Below are positions 17,254 through 26,340 of a DNA stretch of 64,000 bases, in pieces. A model generated the notes under the pieces. The model saw nothing but the letters and a program-made list of their open reading frames with translations. It was not told where the DNA came from and searched no databases. This DNA comes from UBA1858 sp965227695 (GTDB lineage: Bacteria > Pseudomonadota > Gammaproteobacteria > UBA4575). The DNA lies in the NCBI GenBank assembly GCA_965227695.1, contig OZ245760.1:1116001-1180000 (forward strand), read 5' to 3'. The stretch's first letter is position 1. Each line of letters starts with the position of its first letter. Made by a program: the position numbers and the translations under genes.

Positions 17254-17832
17254 ATGTCCTTTTTCAAGGCAACAGTCAGTCATGTCTTTGTTCTGATCAT
17301 GGCGATGGCCATGGTGTGTTTTTCATCTGGCGCGATTGCCGAGCAGGACAGTCCGAATAGTGCCCAGGCAACTTCCACCAGTGATGTCGCCAAGGTGCGT
17401 CAGAAAATACAACAAATAAACGCCCGGCTGCAGGAGATTCAGACCCAGACACTGGCCAGTAACAAAGACCTTGTGACCCAGCGCAACGAATTTCAGGGTC
17501 TGCTTGACGGGGTGATGAAAGATAATGGCTTCAAATCCACTGCGACGCTCGATCGGCTGAAAGTGATCGTAGAAAAACTGCAGGGCGGCAGTATCAGCGA
17601 GGAAGAGCAGCAGCGACTGCAAAAAGAATATCAGCAGAAAAGTCAGCAGCTTCGGCTGGCGCAGCGCAAGGCAATGCAGAACGAAGACGTGCAGGCGGCG
17701 CGCAGCGCTTATATAGAAGAGCTGGTTGGCGCAATGAAAGAGCAGAATCCGGCCACTGAAACGTTGATTGCAGAATTAAATACCGCCCAAAAGCAGTACC
17801 AGGCGATGATGCAGTCCAGTCAGTCACCTTGA
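17254..17832 (+). CDS. periplasmic coiled-coil protein
   Basis: A 192-aa protein with a signal peptide (VFVLIMAMAMVCFSSGAIA, cleavage before EQDSP) and a largely helical, Gln-rich mature part. Heptad-like segments such as VRQKIQQINARLQEIQTQT and EEEQQRLQKEYQQKSQQLRL suggest a coiled coil. ATG 17254 is chosen for AAGGAG 7 bases upstream. No enzyme motif is visible. The function is unknown; a periplasmic chaperone or structural role is possible. Confidence 0.75.
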   Translation: MSFFKATVSHVFVLIMAMAMVCFSSGAIAEQDSPNSAQATSTSDVAKVRQKIQQINARLQEIQTQTLASNKDLVTQRNEFQGLLDGVMKDNGFKSTATLDRLKVIVEKLQGGSISEEEQQRLQKEYQQKSQQLRLAQRKAMQNEDVQAARSAYIEELVGAMKEQNPATETLIAELNTAQKQYQAMMQSSQSP

Positions 17833-17932
17833 AATTAAAATGTCCGGCAGTAAACGGATAGCAAAAATTTCCACACCGGCGAAAACAAAGCAGTCCTGTC
17901 TCTCCTGAACCCGGTTTTTCGATTATTTTGTA

Positions 17933-18055
17933 TTAGACAAATTCACTGCGTAGCCACTGTTCAAGCCGGCGTGTGGCCATCACATCATCATGGTTATAAG
18001 CAAGTATTCGGGTTTTTAGTTGTGCTTTGGTTATCCGCGAATTTTGATTTTGCGA
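17933..18055 (-). pseudogene. C-terminal relic of an RNase H-like nuclease domain
   Basis: On the minus strand an open frame of 40 codons without a start ends with AYNHDDVMATRRLEQWL followed by RSEFV and a stop. This matches the closing helix pattern (YN-x-DDV/C-x-AT-x2-L-x2-WL) of the RNase H-like domain found at the end of YprB/TM0106-type RecB-like nucleases. The rest of the domain is absent because a stop lies directly upstream. It is probably the remnant of a deleted gene. Assignment is by eye from a short segment. Confidence 0.45.
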
Positions 18056-18267
18056 TTAACTGAAAGATTAAATCTTTGATGCAAGTCTATAGTCACTGCG
18101 GATTTGTGGATGGGCTCTTAACCAAGGCCTCGAGATGGCTAAATGTCTATGCATGGATATGCCTCTTTATACGGCATAAGCTATTAAAAAAAGCTTGTGG
18201 AAGTATTAGTAAATTAAAATTAAATAGGCTTAATGCAAATTGTTCAGGCAGATCTTGATCAAAAATG

Positions 18268-18304
18268 AACCGTGGATCGAAGGAGAATCCTTCAATCCAC
18301 GGTT
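18268..18304 (-). terminator. intrinsic terminator of the TonB receptor gene
   Basis: AACCGTGGAT (18268-18277) pairs with ATCCACGGTT (18295-18304), extended inside by GAAGGA/TCCTTC with a 3-base loop. On the minus strand the hairpin is followed by CATTTTTG, a short U-tract. It lies 23 bases after the receptor stop. Confidence 0.85.
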
Positions 18305-18326
18305 GAGGTTGATTTGATTTATATGA

Positions 18327-20462
18327 TTAGAAGCGGTGACGCAGTCCAACCGACACAGTACGTGGCTTGTTGGGTCGGGCGCCATCCGGCAGGCGGGAAA
18401 CAATTTTCTGTTCATCAAATATGTTTACCGCGCGCAGGTACACGTCGGTGTTTTTGTATAAAGAGTACTGACTGATTAAATCCACTACGAACAGTGACTC
18501 TGTCTCGTCCAGGCGCGTGTCGGTGTTGTTGCAGCCTGCGACCATGCACATTTTATCGACGTACTTGGCCACGGCATAGTTGTTCCAGCCACTTGAATGT
18601 TCAAGACCAATGCGCGCACTGAACTGGTTTTCAGGAACTTCTTTAAGGTCATCACCGTCGTTCAATCCTGAAGTCGGGTTATCATCGCTGATTTCAGCCT
18701 TGGTATAAGTGTAGCTAAGATCAACCGGGATGATAAAATTGCCGTGGTCGAATTCTGTCGATAACTGAAACTCGACACCGGCAATTTCGGCTTCACCGGT
18801 GGTGAAGCTGCCTGAGGTCGCCCCGTTACTGCAAGGCGCGCCGACGGAACAGTTTTCTACCTTGTCTTCGAAGTCGCTGTAAAAACCGATCGCCTCAACA
18901 AACAGGTTGTCGCCGAAGTAGCGTAAGCCGGCTTCCCAGTTATCACTGGTTTCTGGGTCTTCATTTTCTCGTGCACTTCCGCCCAGTGGAGTAAAGCCGC
19001 GATGCACGCCCGCCAGTACCTGCCAGCGGTCACCAACATCATAAGTAAATGAAGCGCCCGGTAGCCATTCGTCACTGTCGTTGCTGCGTGTTGAATCAAT
19101 GACCGTGCGGTCGACGTCGGCATACTGCTTGCGCGAGGTTTCCACATCTTCATAGCGCAGTGCCAGGTTGAGTTTGAAGCGGTCAGTCACCTGCCACTGG
19201 TCGAGCGCCCACAGGCTCAGTGCCTCGCCAGTTTCGAAACGGTTGTTACTGCCCGTGGGCTGGTTCACTCCCTGAAATACCAGGGACCCATTCACCTGGT
19301 CGTAAACTGCGACAGGTTGAAAACGGTCCATTTCATCTTCATGGTATCGGGCACCAAACGCTAACTGGTGAGCACCCCATTCAATATCAAAATTGGTCTG
19401 AATCCCTTTTGATTCATATGCACGGTTATTATTTTTATATTCCAGGCCGGCTTCATCGACTGTGCCGTCAAGTATGCCTTGTGCATTGAGGTCGCCGGCA
19501 TTTGCCATGTCCAGAATATCATCGCCGTTGTCAAGCTTGAACCAGTTGCGCTTGTAGTCATTGTAATAAGCCGTGGTCGTGCTTTTAATGTTGTCCGTCC
19601 AGTCAAACTCGTGAGTGAGGACATAGCTGTAATGCTTGTTGTCCATCTGGTCGATGCTGGAGAGGCCGTAACGACGATCAGGATCATCATCAAAATCTTC
19701 GTCGGTCAGGCCGAAGTAGGTTTCGTTGGAGACTTCCTCGGAATACTGCAGTTTGAACTGCAGGGCATTGCGATCACCTTCCCAGCGTAACTTGCCCACA
19801 TAATCTTCGATATCAAAGCCGCTGTCGCGGTTGCTTCGGTCAATATCTTTAAAACCGTCATTGTTGCGTTGAACGGTTTCCACTAACCAGCTCCAGTTGC
19901 CGGCCACATCTCCATAATGGGCATGCAGATCCGTCGAGCCGCGCTCGTCCACCACGGCTTCGATCATCCCCTCACGCTTGGTGGGTATCGGTGTTGAAAG
20001 CAAGTTCACGACACCGCCCGTGGTTTGCGGGCCATGACGTAAAAGTGGGGCGCCTTTGAGAACTTCGATGCCATGAATGCGCATCATGGTCGGAAAGTAG
20101 TAGGCAGCCGGATTGGAATAGGGTGCCGGAGCGATCAGTACGCCATCTTCCATTAGCGTGATGTTGCCGCTACGTTCCGCGGTGGCACCACGGATACCTA
20201 TGTTAGGACGCAGACCTTCGCCATCTTCTTCGCGCACATAAATACCGGGTACGGTCCTCAATACCTGGTGAATGTCGGTGGTGCCTTCAATTTCCAGTTG
20301 CTCCTCGTCTACCACATTCCCGGAACCGGGTAACACCCGGGCATTGGATGAATCACCGATAATTTCGACGGCATCCATTTTGACGGATTCCCGATCGGCC
20401 ACGGCCAACATGGGTGACAGGCAGCCGGCCACCGCGAGGGGAAGAAAATAGCGTTTGTCCAT
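18327..20462 (-). CDS. TonB-dependent outer-membrane receptor, FecA-like
   Basis: A 711-aa outer-membrane receptor. After a signal peptide (MDKRYFLPLAVAGCLSPMLAVA) comes a plug domain with VLRTVPGIYVREEDGEGLRP, NIGIRGATAERSGNITLMED and VLKGAPLLRHGPQTTGGVVN, then a beta barrel ending in TVSVGLRHRF with the C-terminal aromatic residue. The plug resembles ferric dicitrate and related receptors. The start at 20462 was chosen for AGGAG on the minus strand 8 bases upstream. A strong Fur box lies 35 bases further upstream, so iron-repressed expression is expected. Substrate is inferred: a ferric chelate. No tonB or ABC transporter genes adjoin it. Confidence 0.92.
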   Translation of the reverse strand: MDKRYFLPLAVAGCLSPMLAVADRESVKMDAVEIIGDSSNARVLPGSGNVVDEEQLEIEGTTDIHQVLRTVPGIYVREEDGEGLRPNIGIRGATAERSGNITLMEDGVLIAPAPYSNPAAYYFPTMMRIHGIEVLKGAPLLRHGPQTTGGVVNLLSTPIPTKREGMIEAVVDERGSTDLHAHYGDVAGNWSWLVETVQRNNDGFKDIDRSNRDSGFDIEDYVGKLRWEGDRNALQFKLQYSEEVSNETYFGLTDEDFDDDPDRRYGLSSIDQMDNKHYSYVLTHEFDWTDNIKSTTTAYYNDYKRNWFKLDNGDDILDMANAGDLNAQGILDGTVDEAGLEYKNNNRAYESKGIQTNFDIEWGAHQLAFGARYHEDEMDRFQPVAVYDQVNGSLVFQGVNQPTGSNNRFETGEALSLWALDQWQVTDRFKLNLALRYEDVETSRKQYADVDRTVIDSTRSNDSDEWLPGASFTYDVGDRWQVLAGVHRGFTPLGGSARENEDPETSDNWEAGLRYFGDNLFVEAIGFYSDFEDKVENCSVGAPCSNGATSGSFTTGEAEIAGVEFQLSTEFDHGNFIIPVDLSYTYTKAEISDDNPTSGLNDGDDLKEVPENQFSARIGLEHSSGWNNYAVAKYVDKMCMVAGCNNTDTRLDETESLFVVDLISQYSLYKNTDVYLRAVNIFDEQKIVSRLPDGARPNKPRTVSVGLRHRF

Positions 20463-20496
20463 TAAATAATCTCCTGAATTTGTTTTTAACACGTAT

Positions 20497-20515
20497 GATA
20501 ACGAGAAGCATTATC
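20497..20515 (-). promoter_or_regulatory. Fur box upstream of the TonB receptor
   Basis: GATAACGAGAAGCATTATC matches the 19-bp Fur consensus GATAATGATAATCATTATC at 16 positions. It stands just upstream of the receptor's ribosome site on the minus strand, where repression by Fe-Fur would block transcription. The site is near-palindromic, so strand is nominal. Confidence 0.85.
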
Positions 20516-20858
20516 ATTTGCGGATGCTAGTCTATCGTAAAAGCATCGTCAATGCCTGATGCAATGTGCGTCACGCTCTGATTAATAAGTGCACAATGTA
20601 ATGGCTCAGGAGATGTGGTGCCCAGGACTGCTGTGTACTGCACATAATTAGAACAGGTGGGTCATTTTGCACCTAAAAGGAATGTTTCTATTTTATAATC
20701 CGGTTAAAGTTTTCAATAAATGAATCTGTTCAGCGAACTTTTGCGTTTATATTAGAAAAATTTATAGTCATAACAGAATTAAAGAGTTGTAATAAAAGTT
20801 CATCTTATTCAGAATCTTGCTGTTTCAATGGTAAGAATTTGAGGAGCTCAGAATAATT
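20516..20858. other. 343-bp divergent intergenic region upstream of aprM
   Basis: This lies between the Fur-controlled receptor and the apr genes. It is AT-rich in its second half and must contain the apr promoter, but no single -35/-10 pair stands out. The only clear elements are the Fur box at its left edge and GAGGAG 15-20 bases upstream of the aprM start. No small gene is seen. Confidence 0.5.
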
Positions 20859-21707
20859 ATGTTTGATGTCAATCCATTCGCCGAGCTATCGGCACTCATA
20901 TCCCCCTCCATAATGCAGGGATACGTCGTTTTGATGGTCATTTTAGTCATTGTGGGCACCATTCTGGACATGGCGCATAAAAAGAGTGCCCAGTACTTTT
21001 TCGAAAATGCTGAAAAAGCAAAAAAGAATGCCAAGCGCACCCTGAGTGGCGGTGAAAAAGCCTCACTTGCGTTCAAAACGGCCGCTAATGAAGTGTTAAC
21101 CTCTGCTGAGTTTGCGTGTCGTCCCAATCGTCGTTACTCCCACCTGCTGACCATGTACGGATTCATCCTATTTGTCGTGACGACGGCATGGCTGATTTTT
21201 GGCTATGCATCACAGGCAGCAGCACCCGGCTTGCTGGTCGGGCTGTGGCATCTTGGTGCCCTGATGCTCTGTGTGGGTGGTTACTGGTTCTGGTTCTTCA
21301 TCCGGGTGGATGTCTCGTCAGAGGGCGTCAAATGGTACAACTTTAACGGACGCGGTGATATTTTCATCGTGTCACTAATCACCATGGGGACTTTTGCACT
21401 ACTGTGGTCATTTACCATGGGTGCGGGTGCACTGAATATGCTTTTCTTTATTCTGTTCGTGCTTTCCAGCACCATACTTTTCAGCACTGTTTTCTGGTCA
21501 AAGTTCGCCCACATGTTTTTCAAGCCGGCGGCCGCTTTCCAGAAGCGTTGCATCAAGGCAGATGGCTCCTATGAGAATTTACCCGAGATCGGTGATCTTT
21601 CCGATCCCGCCATTCAGGCAAAATACCCTGATATCCCGGAATATATGGGCGAAAACCCACAATACATGGGACTTGGGATTAAGCGTGAAGCTCCACGCCA
21701 TTTTTAA
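20859..21707 (+). CDS. aprM: APS reductase membrane anchor AprM
   Basis: A 282-aa integral membrane protein immediately upstream of aprBA. In many sulfur oxidisers AprM is thought to anchor adenylylsulfate reductase and pass its electrons to quinone. The sequence has an N-terminal membrane helix (GYVVLMVILVIVGTILDMAH), a cytoplasmic Lys-rich loop, and four or five further helices around residues 98-225, then a soluble tail. The start at ATG 20859 follows a GAGGAG motif. Call rests on position and overall pattern; it shares no catalytic motif to check. Confidence 0.9.
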   Translation: MFDVNPFAELSALISPSIMQGYVVLMVILVIVGTILDMAHKKSAQYFFENAEKAKKNAKRTLSGGEKASLAFKTAANEVLTSAEFACRPNRRYSHLLTMYGFILFVVTTAWLIFGYASQAAAPGLLVGLWHLGALMLCVGGYWFWFFIRVDVSSEGVKWYNFNGRGDIFIVSLITMGTFALLWSFTMGAGALNMLFFILFVLSSTILFSTVFWSKFAHMFFKPAAAFQKRCIKADGSYENLPEIGDLSDPAIQAKYPDIPEYMGENPQYMGLGIKREAPRHF

Positions 21708-21743
21708 TGACTACTGTTAACGAATAATAAGAGGAAACATAAT

Positions 21744-22226
21744 ATGCCTACTTTCGTATATATGACTCGTTGTGATGGCTGTGGACACTGCGTCGATATC
21801 TGTCCTTCAGACATTATGCACATCGACACTACCACCCGACGTGCCTACAACATTGAACCCAATATGTGCTGGGAGTGCTATTCCTGCGTGAAGGCCTGCC
21901 CGCATAATGCCATCGATGTTCGTGGCTATGCCGACTTCGCGCCGCTTGGACACTCCGTACGAGTGATTCGTGATGAAGAAAAAGGTGTGATTGCCTGGCG
22001 CATTAAATTCCGTAACGGCAAGAAAGACATGAATCTGCTGGCACCTATTACTACCAAGCCCTGGGGTGAGCATATACCCAAGCTTGCAGATGAGTCTGCG
22101 CCAAGCAGTGAAATGCGTGACAGCCAGTTGCTATTCAATGAGCCTAAATATATTCGCATGGATGAGGGTGGCCTGCATACACTCGAATCCAATGGTCTGA
22201 AGATGAAAGAAGGGGTGTACTACTAA
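21744..22226 (+). CDS. aprB: adenylylsulfate reductase beta subunit
   Basis: Iron-sulfur subunit of dissimilatory APS reductase (160 aa). Two [4Fe-4S] ferredoxin motifs are clear: Cys10, Cys13, Cys16, Cys20 and Cys42, Cys45, Cys48, Cys52. The tail (after residue 90) wraps around AprA in known structures. AGAGGAAAC precedes the start. The last base of its stop is the first base of the aprA ATG (TAATG), so both subunits are coupled. Confidence 0.97.
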   Translation: MPTFVYMTRCDGCGHCVDICPSDIMHIDTTTRRAYNIEPNMCWECYSCVKACPHNAIDVRGYADFAPLGHSVRVIRDEEKGVIAWRIKFRNGKKDMNLLAPITTKPWGEHIPKLADESAPSSEMRDSQLLFNEPKYIRMDEGGLHTLESNGLKMKEGVYY

Positions 22227-24106
22227 TGGGTTATAAAACTATTGTTGAAGACGACATTGATATTCTAGTCGCAGGTGCTGGCATGGCCGGTACAGGGGCA
22301 GCTTTTGAAGCCAGATACTGGGGCAAAGATAAAAAAGTTGTTATTGCTGAAAAAGCTAACATTGACCGTTCCGGTGCCGTCGCGCAGGGACTCTATGCCA
22401 TCAACTGCTACATGGGCACGCGTTTCGGTGAAAATAACCCTGAAGATCACGTACGTTATGCGCGTATCGACCTGATGGGCATGGTGCGTGAAGACCTGTT
22501 GTTTGATATGGCCCGCCATGTTGATTCTGCCGTGCACCAGTTTGAAGAGTGGGGCCTGCCTTTAATGCGCAACCCCAAAACCGGGACCTATCAGCGTGAA
22601 GGTCGCTGGCAGATTATGATTCATGGTGAATCATACAAGCCAATCGTTGCCGAGGCGGCAAAGAAGTCAGCCGATAAAGTGTTTAATCGTATTTGCCTGA
22701 CACATTTGTTGATGGATGAAGCCAAGGAAAACCGAGTGGCGGGTGCCGTTGGTTTCAATGTGCGTACTGGCGATTACCATGTATTCAAGTCTAAAGCGGT
22801 CATCTGTGCCGCAGGTGGTGCTTCCAACATCTACAAGCCACGATCCGTGGGTGAAGGTGCCGGGCGCGTATGGTATGCACCATGGTCCTCCGGTTCTGCC
22901 TATGGGCTTTTAATTGGTGCCGGTGCCAAAATGACACAAATGGAAAATCGCATTGTGCTGGCACGTTTTAAAGATGGTTATGGTCCTGTCGGTGCGTATT
23001 TCCTGCATCTCAAGACTTATACAACGAACTGTCTTGGTGAAGAGTATGAATCAAAGTGGTGGCCATCCCTCCAGGAAATGGTGGGTAAAGAATATCTTGA
23101 TCCAGAGTTGTCTCATGCCACACACAGACCAATACCAACATGTCTGCGTAATCACGCATTAATTTCCGAAGTGAATGCAGGACGTGGTCCCATACACATG
23201 GTGACTATGGAGGCCTTTCAGGATCCTCACCTGGAAGAGATCGGCTGGCATAACTTCCTCGGCATGACTGTCGGTCAGGCGGTTTTATGGGCAGCGACTG
23301 ACCTTGATCCAAAATATGAAAACCCGGAATTAACCACTTCAGAACCTTATGTCATGGGTTCACATGCGACCGGCTGTGGTGCCTGGGTATCTGGTCCTGA
23401 AGATGTGTCACCGGCAGAATACTTCTGGGGCTACAATCGTATGACCACGGTTGAAGGTTTGTTTGGCGCAGGCGATGCCGCCGGTGGTACACCACATGCA
23501 TTTTCCTCCGGATCTTTCACGGAAGGGCGTCTGGCTGCCAAGGCCGCCTGTAAGTACATTGACGATGGCAAAGGCGAAGGTATTAAAGTTTCTCAGCAAC
23601 AGCTTGATAAGCGTGCTAAAGAAATCTTTAAACCACTCGAACACTACAAGATATACCGTAACGAAATCACTGCAGGGACGGTGAATCCTAACTATATTAA
23701 CCCGCGACAGGGTCTCGACCGTCTACAGAAGTTGATGGACGAATATGGGGGTGGTGTGACTGTCAACTACATGACGAATGAAAAACTGCTTAACATCGGT
23801 CTCAAGAAAATGAAGATCCTGGAAGAGGATCTGGAGAAGATTGGTGCTGAAAACATTCACGAACTGTTACGCGCGTGGGAGCTCAAGCATCGCCATCTTG
23901 CTTCTGAGGCAGTGCTGCAGCATACGCTGTTCCGTAAGGAAACACGCTGGCCGGGTTACTACTATCGTGGTGACTTCATGAAAGTGGATGACCAGAACTG
24001 GCATGTACTGACCGTGTCACGCAGAGATCCTCAGACCGGCGAGTACACAATGGAGAAAGCGCCTTGCTATCACCTGGTCAGTGATGAAGAAGAAAAAGCG
24101 GCATAA
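22226..24106 (+). CDS. aprA: adenylylsulfate reductase alpha subunit
   Basis: Flavoprotein of 626 aa that interconverts APS and AMP plus sulfite. In sulfur oxidisers it runs oxidatively, feeding ATP sulfurylase. FAD binding is shown by ILVAGAGMAGTGAAFEA and VVIAEKANIDRSGAVAQGLY; later segments RIVLARFKDGYGPVGAYFL and GLFGAGDAAGGTPHAFSSGS are typical of AprA. The sequence is complete and of normal length. A strong terminator follows about 60 bases after the stop. Its presence defines the organism as able to oxidise sulfite through APS. Confidence 0.98.
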   Translation: MGYKTIVEDDIDILVAGAGMAGTGAAFEARYWGKDKKVVIAEKANIDRSGAVAQGLYAINCYMGTRFGENNPEDHVRYARIDLMGMVREDLLFDMARHVDSAVHQFEEWGLPLMRNPKTGTYQREGRWQIMIHGESYKPIVAEAAKKSADKVFNRICLTHLLMDEAKENRVAGAVGFNVRTGDYHVFKSKAVICAAGGASNIYKPRSVGEGAGRVWYAPWSSGSAYGLLIGAGAKMTQMENRIVLARFKDGYGPVGAYFLHLKTYTTNCLGEEYESKWWPSLQEMVGKEYLDPELSHATHRPIPTCLRNHALISEVNAGRGPIHMVTMEAFQDPHLEEIGWHNFLGMTVGQAVLWAATDLDPKYENPELTTSEPYVMGSHATGCGAWVSGPEDVSPAEYFWGYNRMTTVEGLFGAGDAAGGTPHAFSSGSFTEGRLAAKAACKYIDDGKGEGIKVSQQQLDKRAKEIFKPLEHYKIYRNEITAGTVNPNYINPRQGLDRLQKLMDEYGGGVTVNYMTNEKLLNIGLKKMKILEEDLEKIGAENIHELLRAWELKHRHLASEAVLQHTLFRKETRWPGYYYRGDFMKVDDQNWHVLTVSRRDPQTGEYTMEKAPCYHLVSDEEEKAA

Positions 24107-24163
24107 CCCGCAACGATTGAAGAGGTCACGAACGGCCTCTTCAATGTGATCTGCCATATACAA

Positions 24164-24192
24164 GACCAATAGTTTTACTGTTGGTCTTTTTT
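24164..24192 (+). terminator. intrinsic terminator after aprA
   Basis: GACCAATAG pairs with CTGTTGGTC (9 pairs including one G-U) around a TTTTA loop and is followed by six T. A second hairpin, GAAGAGG/CCTCTTC around 24118-24142, lies just before it without a T-tract. Confidence 0.9.
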
Positions 24193-24249
24193 GGTTTTAG
24201 TTATAGTGAATACTGGTGATAAATTGAATAATCTCTTGTCAGAATCGAT

Positions 24250-24600
24250 ATGAATATTGTTGATCAGCCTGAAGAAGAAATCCTCGAAGTAGCCCACCCA
24301 ATGTGGGAAGACCTTATCAAGTTCTCCAATGAAGGTGAGTATGGCAAGTTCATACGCAAGTTTTCTTACGAATGTCTTCTCGGCCTTAATGAAGTGGAAG
24401 TTGGCAAGCAATTTGCCAAGAGTGAACTGACCAGAAACCTGGATGCCAATTATGATTATCTGGGTCTGATACGTCGCGGGCAGCACGTCACGGTTCTGTA
24501 TCGTGTGAGAAGTACCAAGCGTGAAGGTGAATGGCTGGGACGTATGGTGCTGGGTTATGAAGAAGAGGAAATCAAGATCTTTGCGGCTTCTATTTTTTGA
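24250..24600 (+). CDS. conserved-looking hypothetical protein next to apr
   Basis: A 116-aa acidic, soluble protein without signal peptide. It has alternating helix and strand patterns (WEDLIKFSNEGEYGKFIRKF; EWLGRMVLGYEEEEIKIFA) that could form an NTF2-like or similar small alpha+beta fold, but no motif is decisive. It begins about 60 bases after the apr terminator, and the FKBP gene starts 47 bases after its stop. Codon use is like its neighbours. Function unknown. Confidence 0.75.
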   Translation: MNIVDQPEEEILEVAHPMWEDLIKFSNEGEYGKFIRKFSYECLLGLNEVEVGKQFAKSELTRNLDANYDYLGLIRRGQHVTVLYRVRSTKREGEWLGRMVLGYEEEEIKIFAASIF

Positions 24601-24647
24601 TCCTGTATGCAGAGACAAATGTTACCTACCAACGGCAGGATATTTTT

Positions 24648-25187
24648 ATGGATGAAATAATTCAGGACGTTATCTGCGATGGAAAATTCGTTGAATTAAC
24701 CTATAAAGTCATTGATGCAAAAACTGACTCGCTACTCACCCGGGTTGAGTATCCTATTGGCTATATTCATGGTGTGACCGAGGCGCTCGCACCCCAGGTC
24801 ACATCAGAGCTTGAAGGTAAAACGGCGGGGGATGTAATCGAAGTGCCAATTGACTGTAATAAGCTATACGGTCCCCGCGATGAGTCACTGGTTATTACCG
24901 ATCATATCGACAATGTACCACAGGAGTATCACGAAGTTGGCATGTCTATCCTGATGGAAAATGAGCAGGGTCAGACCAAAACATTTCTGGTGACAAGGGT
25001 CGATGAAAAGTCTGTCACCATTGATGGGAACAATCCCTTATGTGGTCGTGAAGTGATCTTCAAGCTTGAAATTCTGACTGTAAGGGATGCAACAGAAGAA
25101 GAAATTGAAGCCGGAGGGCCGGTCGATGCCGAGCCTGATATCAGTGAAATTGTTGGCCCCGGTCAACGCGCAGAATCGATTAATTAG
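24648..25187 (+). CDS. SlyD-like FKBP-type peptidyl-prolyl isomerase
   Basis: A 179-aa cytoplasmic protein of the SlyD type: FKBP halves VELTYKVIDAKTDSLL and YIHGVTEALAPQVTSELEGK flank an insert-in-flap domain, then VTIDGNNPLCGREVIFKLEI and VRDATEEEIEAGG, all characteristic. The His/Cys-rich nickel tail of E. coli SlyD is absent; the tail is acidic. ATG 24648 is chosen for AGGA 8 bases upstream. Likely a folding factor; its place after apr may reflect a role in iron-sulfur or metalloprotein assembly, which is only inference. Confidence 0.88.
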   Translation: MDEIIQDVICDGKFVELTYKVIDAKTDSLLTRVEYPIGYIHGVTEALAPQVTSELEGKTAGDVIEVPIDCNKLYGPRDESLVITDHIDNVPQEYHEVGMSILMENEQGQTKTFLVTRVDEKSVTIDGNNPLCGREVIFKLEILTVRDATEEEIEAGGPVDAEPDISEIVGPGQRAESIN

Positions 25188-25229
25188 TTCTTATACGGAT
25201 CGTGCCCGGCACTTAAGTGGAGTCTCGAT

Positions 25230-26339
25230 TTGCCTCAACATCTCTATTCTGACACCTTATTAACCCCGGGACTTGGGGTACCCATTGCATGGCGTTACCA
25301 GAATGAGGCGCGCTATCTTATTGGTTTGCTTGACAGTGACTCGCCCGTATGCGGTGCACTGACACAGGCAATTGATCGCTATGGTGATACTTTTTTTGAA
25401 TTGGCCCCAAATAAAGAAACACTGATTGAGTGGGCCAATTCTCAACATACGCTGGTGGATACTGCTGACGTTAGAGAGTTACGACTGGGTGGTGCGCATG
25501 TTTTTCAGCAAGCCATTGAACTTTTTCAGGGCATGCAAATGGAGGTTGAAAAGCACGACGATCCTGTGAAATGGTCTGCCATCCATCATAACATAGGTGA
25601 CGTTATGGGTTTCATCGGACAACGCAGTGGCAGTTCTCACTTTTTGGAGCAGGCTGCGATGTCTTATGAACAGGCGCTTGAGGCGAGAACTTTTAAGGAA
25701 ACACCCTTTGAGTGGGCATGTACGCAATATAACCTGGCAATGGTGATGCAAACGCTTGGCCAGCTCGAGGATGACACGCGTATGCTAAAGCAGGCGGCCG
25801 ATACCTATAAACAGGCATCCACGGCATTAAAGAGAGATGATCACCCTGATGAATGGGCGGCAGCATTATGCAGTGTGGGCAATGTGTTGTGTATGCTTGG
25901 GACTCATCGCAAAGGTTCGCGTACCTTGGAGCAGTCTGTCGTTGCGATGCGAAATGGCATGGTTGAACGCACCCCCGATAAGTCGGCCTACGGTTGGGCG
26001 ATGGCTCAAAATAATCTGGCAGTGGCGCTGCAGGCACTGGGCACACATGAAGAAGATATTGGCTCGCTGGAAGAATCGATTCCCATTTATGATGCAACGC
26101 TAAAAGTGCTTGATAAAAATGATGTCCCGATGATGTGGGCCATGGTAACGGCCAACCGTGCTTCCGCCATGCATGCACTGGCGACCGAGTCTGACCATGT
26201 GGATATGGCTTTAATGGCGGCGGCTGAATTCGATAACGTGGCGACATTGTTTGCTCAGTCGGAACTCACGGACTACCAGCAGCTTGCCCAGCAGCGCAGT
26301 GATCAATCCAGGGAATTAGTCAAATTGCTCGAGGTGTAA
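25230..26339 (+). CDS. tetratricopeptide-repeat protein
   Basis: A 369-aa soluble protein built of helical repeats of about 45 residues from residue 90 onward. Each repeat carries a W-A-x2-x-x-N/VG-x-V/A pattern, for example WACTQYNLAMVMQTLGQ, WAAALCSVGNVLCMLGT and WAMAQNNLAVALQALGT, followed by QA-x5-Y-x-A. These are TPR-type units for protein binding. The start is TTG 25230 with a GGAG motif about 10 bases before it; the reading frame has no earlier ATG. Its stop lies 1 base before the HIT gene, so both form one transcript. Confidence 0.85.
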   Translation: MPQHLYSDTLLTPGLGVPIAWRYQNEARYLIGLLDSDSPVCGALTQAIDRYGDTFFELAPNKETLIEWANSQHTLVDTADVRELRLGGAHVFQQAIELFQGMQMEVEKHDDPVKWSAIHHNIGDVMGFIGQRSGSSHFLEQAAMSYEQALEARTFKETPFEWACTQYNLAMVMQTLGQLEDDTRMLKQAADTYKQASTALKRDDHPDEWAAALCSVGNVLCMLGTHRKGSRTLEQSVVAMRNGMVERTPDKSAYGWAMAQNNLAVALQALGTHEEDIGSLEESIPIYDATLKVLDKNDVPMMWAMVTANRASAMHALATESDHVDMALMAAAEFDNVATLFAQSELTDYQQLAQQRSDQSRELVKLLEV

Positions 26340-26340
26340 T

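Larger units (their letters stand above)
17833..18326. other. 494-bp interval with a gene relic and a terminator
   Basis: The interval between the coiled-coil gene and the end of the TonB receptor holds a nuclease relic (17933-18055) and the receptor's terminator (18268-18304), both listed separately. A frame at 18076-18258 on the plus strand has no motif, signal or ribosome site and is not accepted as a gene. Confidence 0.6.

Noticed and set aside
25693..26247. 184-aa minus-strand frame opposite the TPR gene
   Set aside because: Composition is typical of an antisense frame and the TPR repeats on the other strand are clear.
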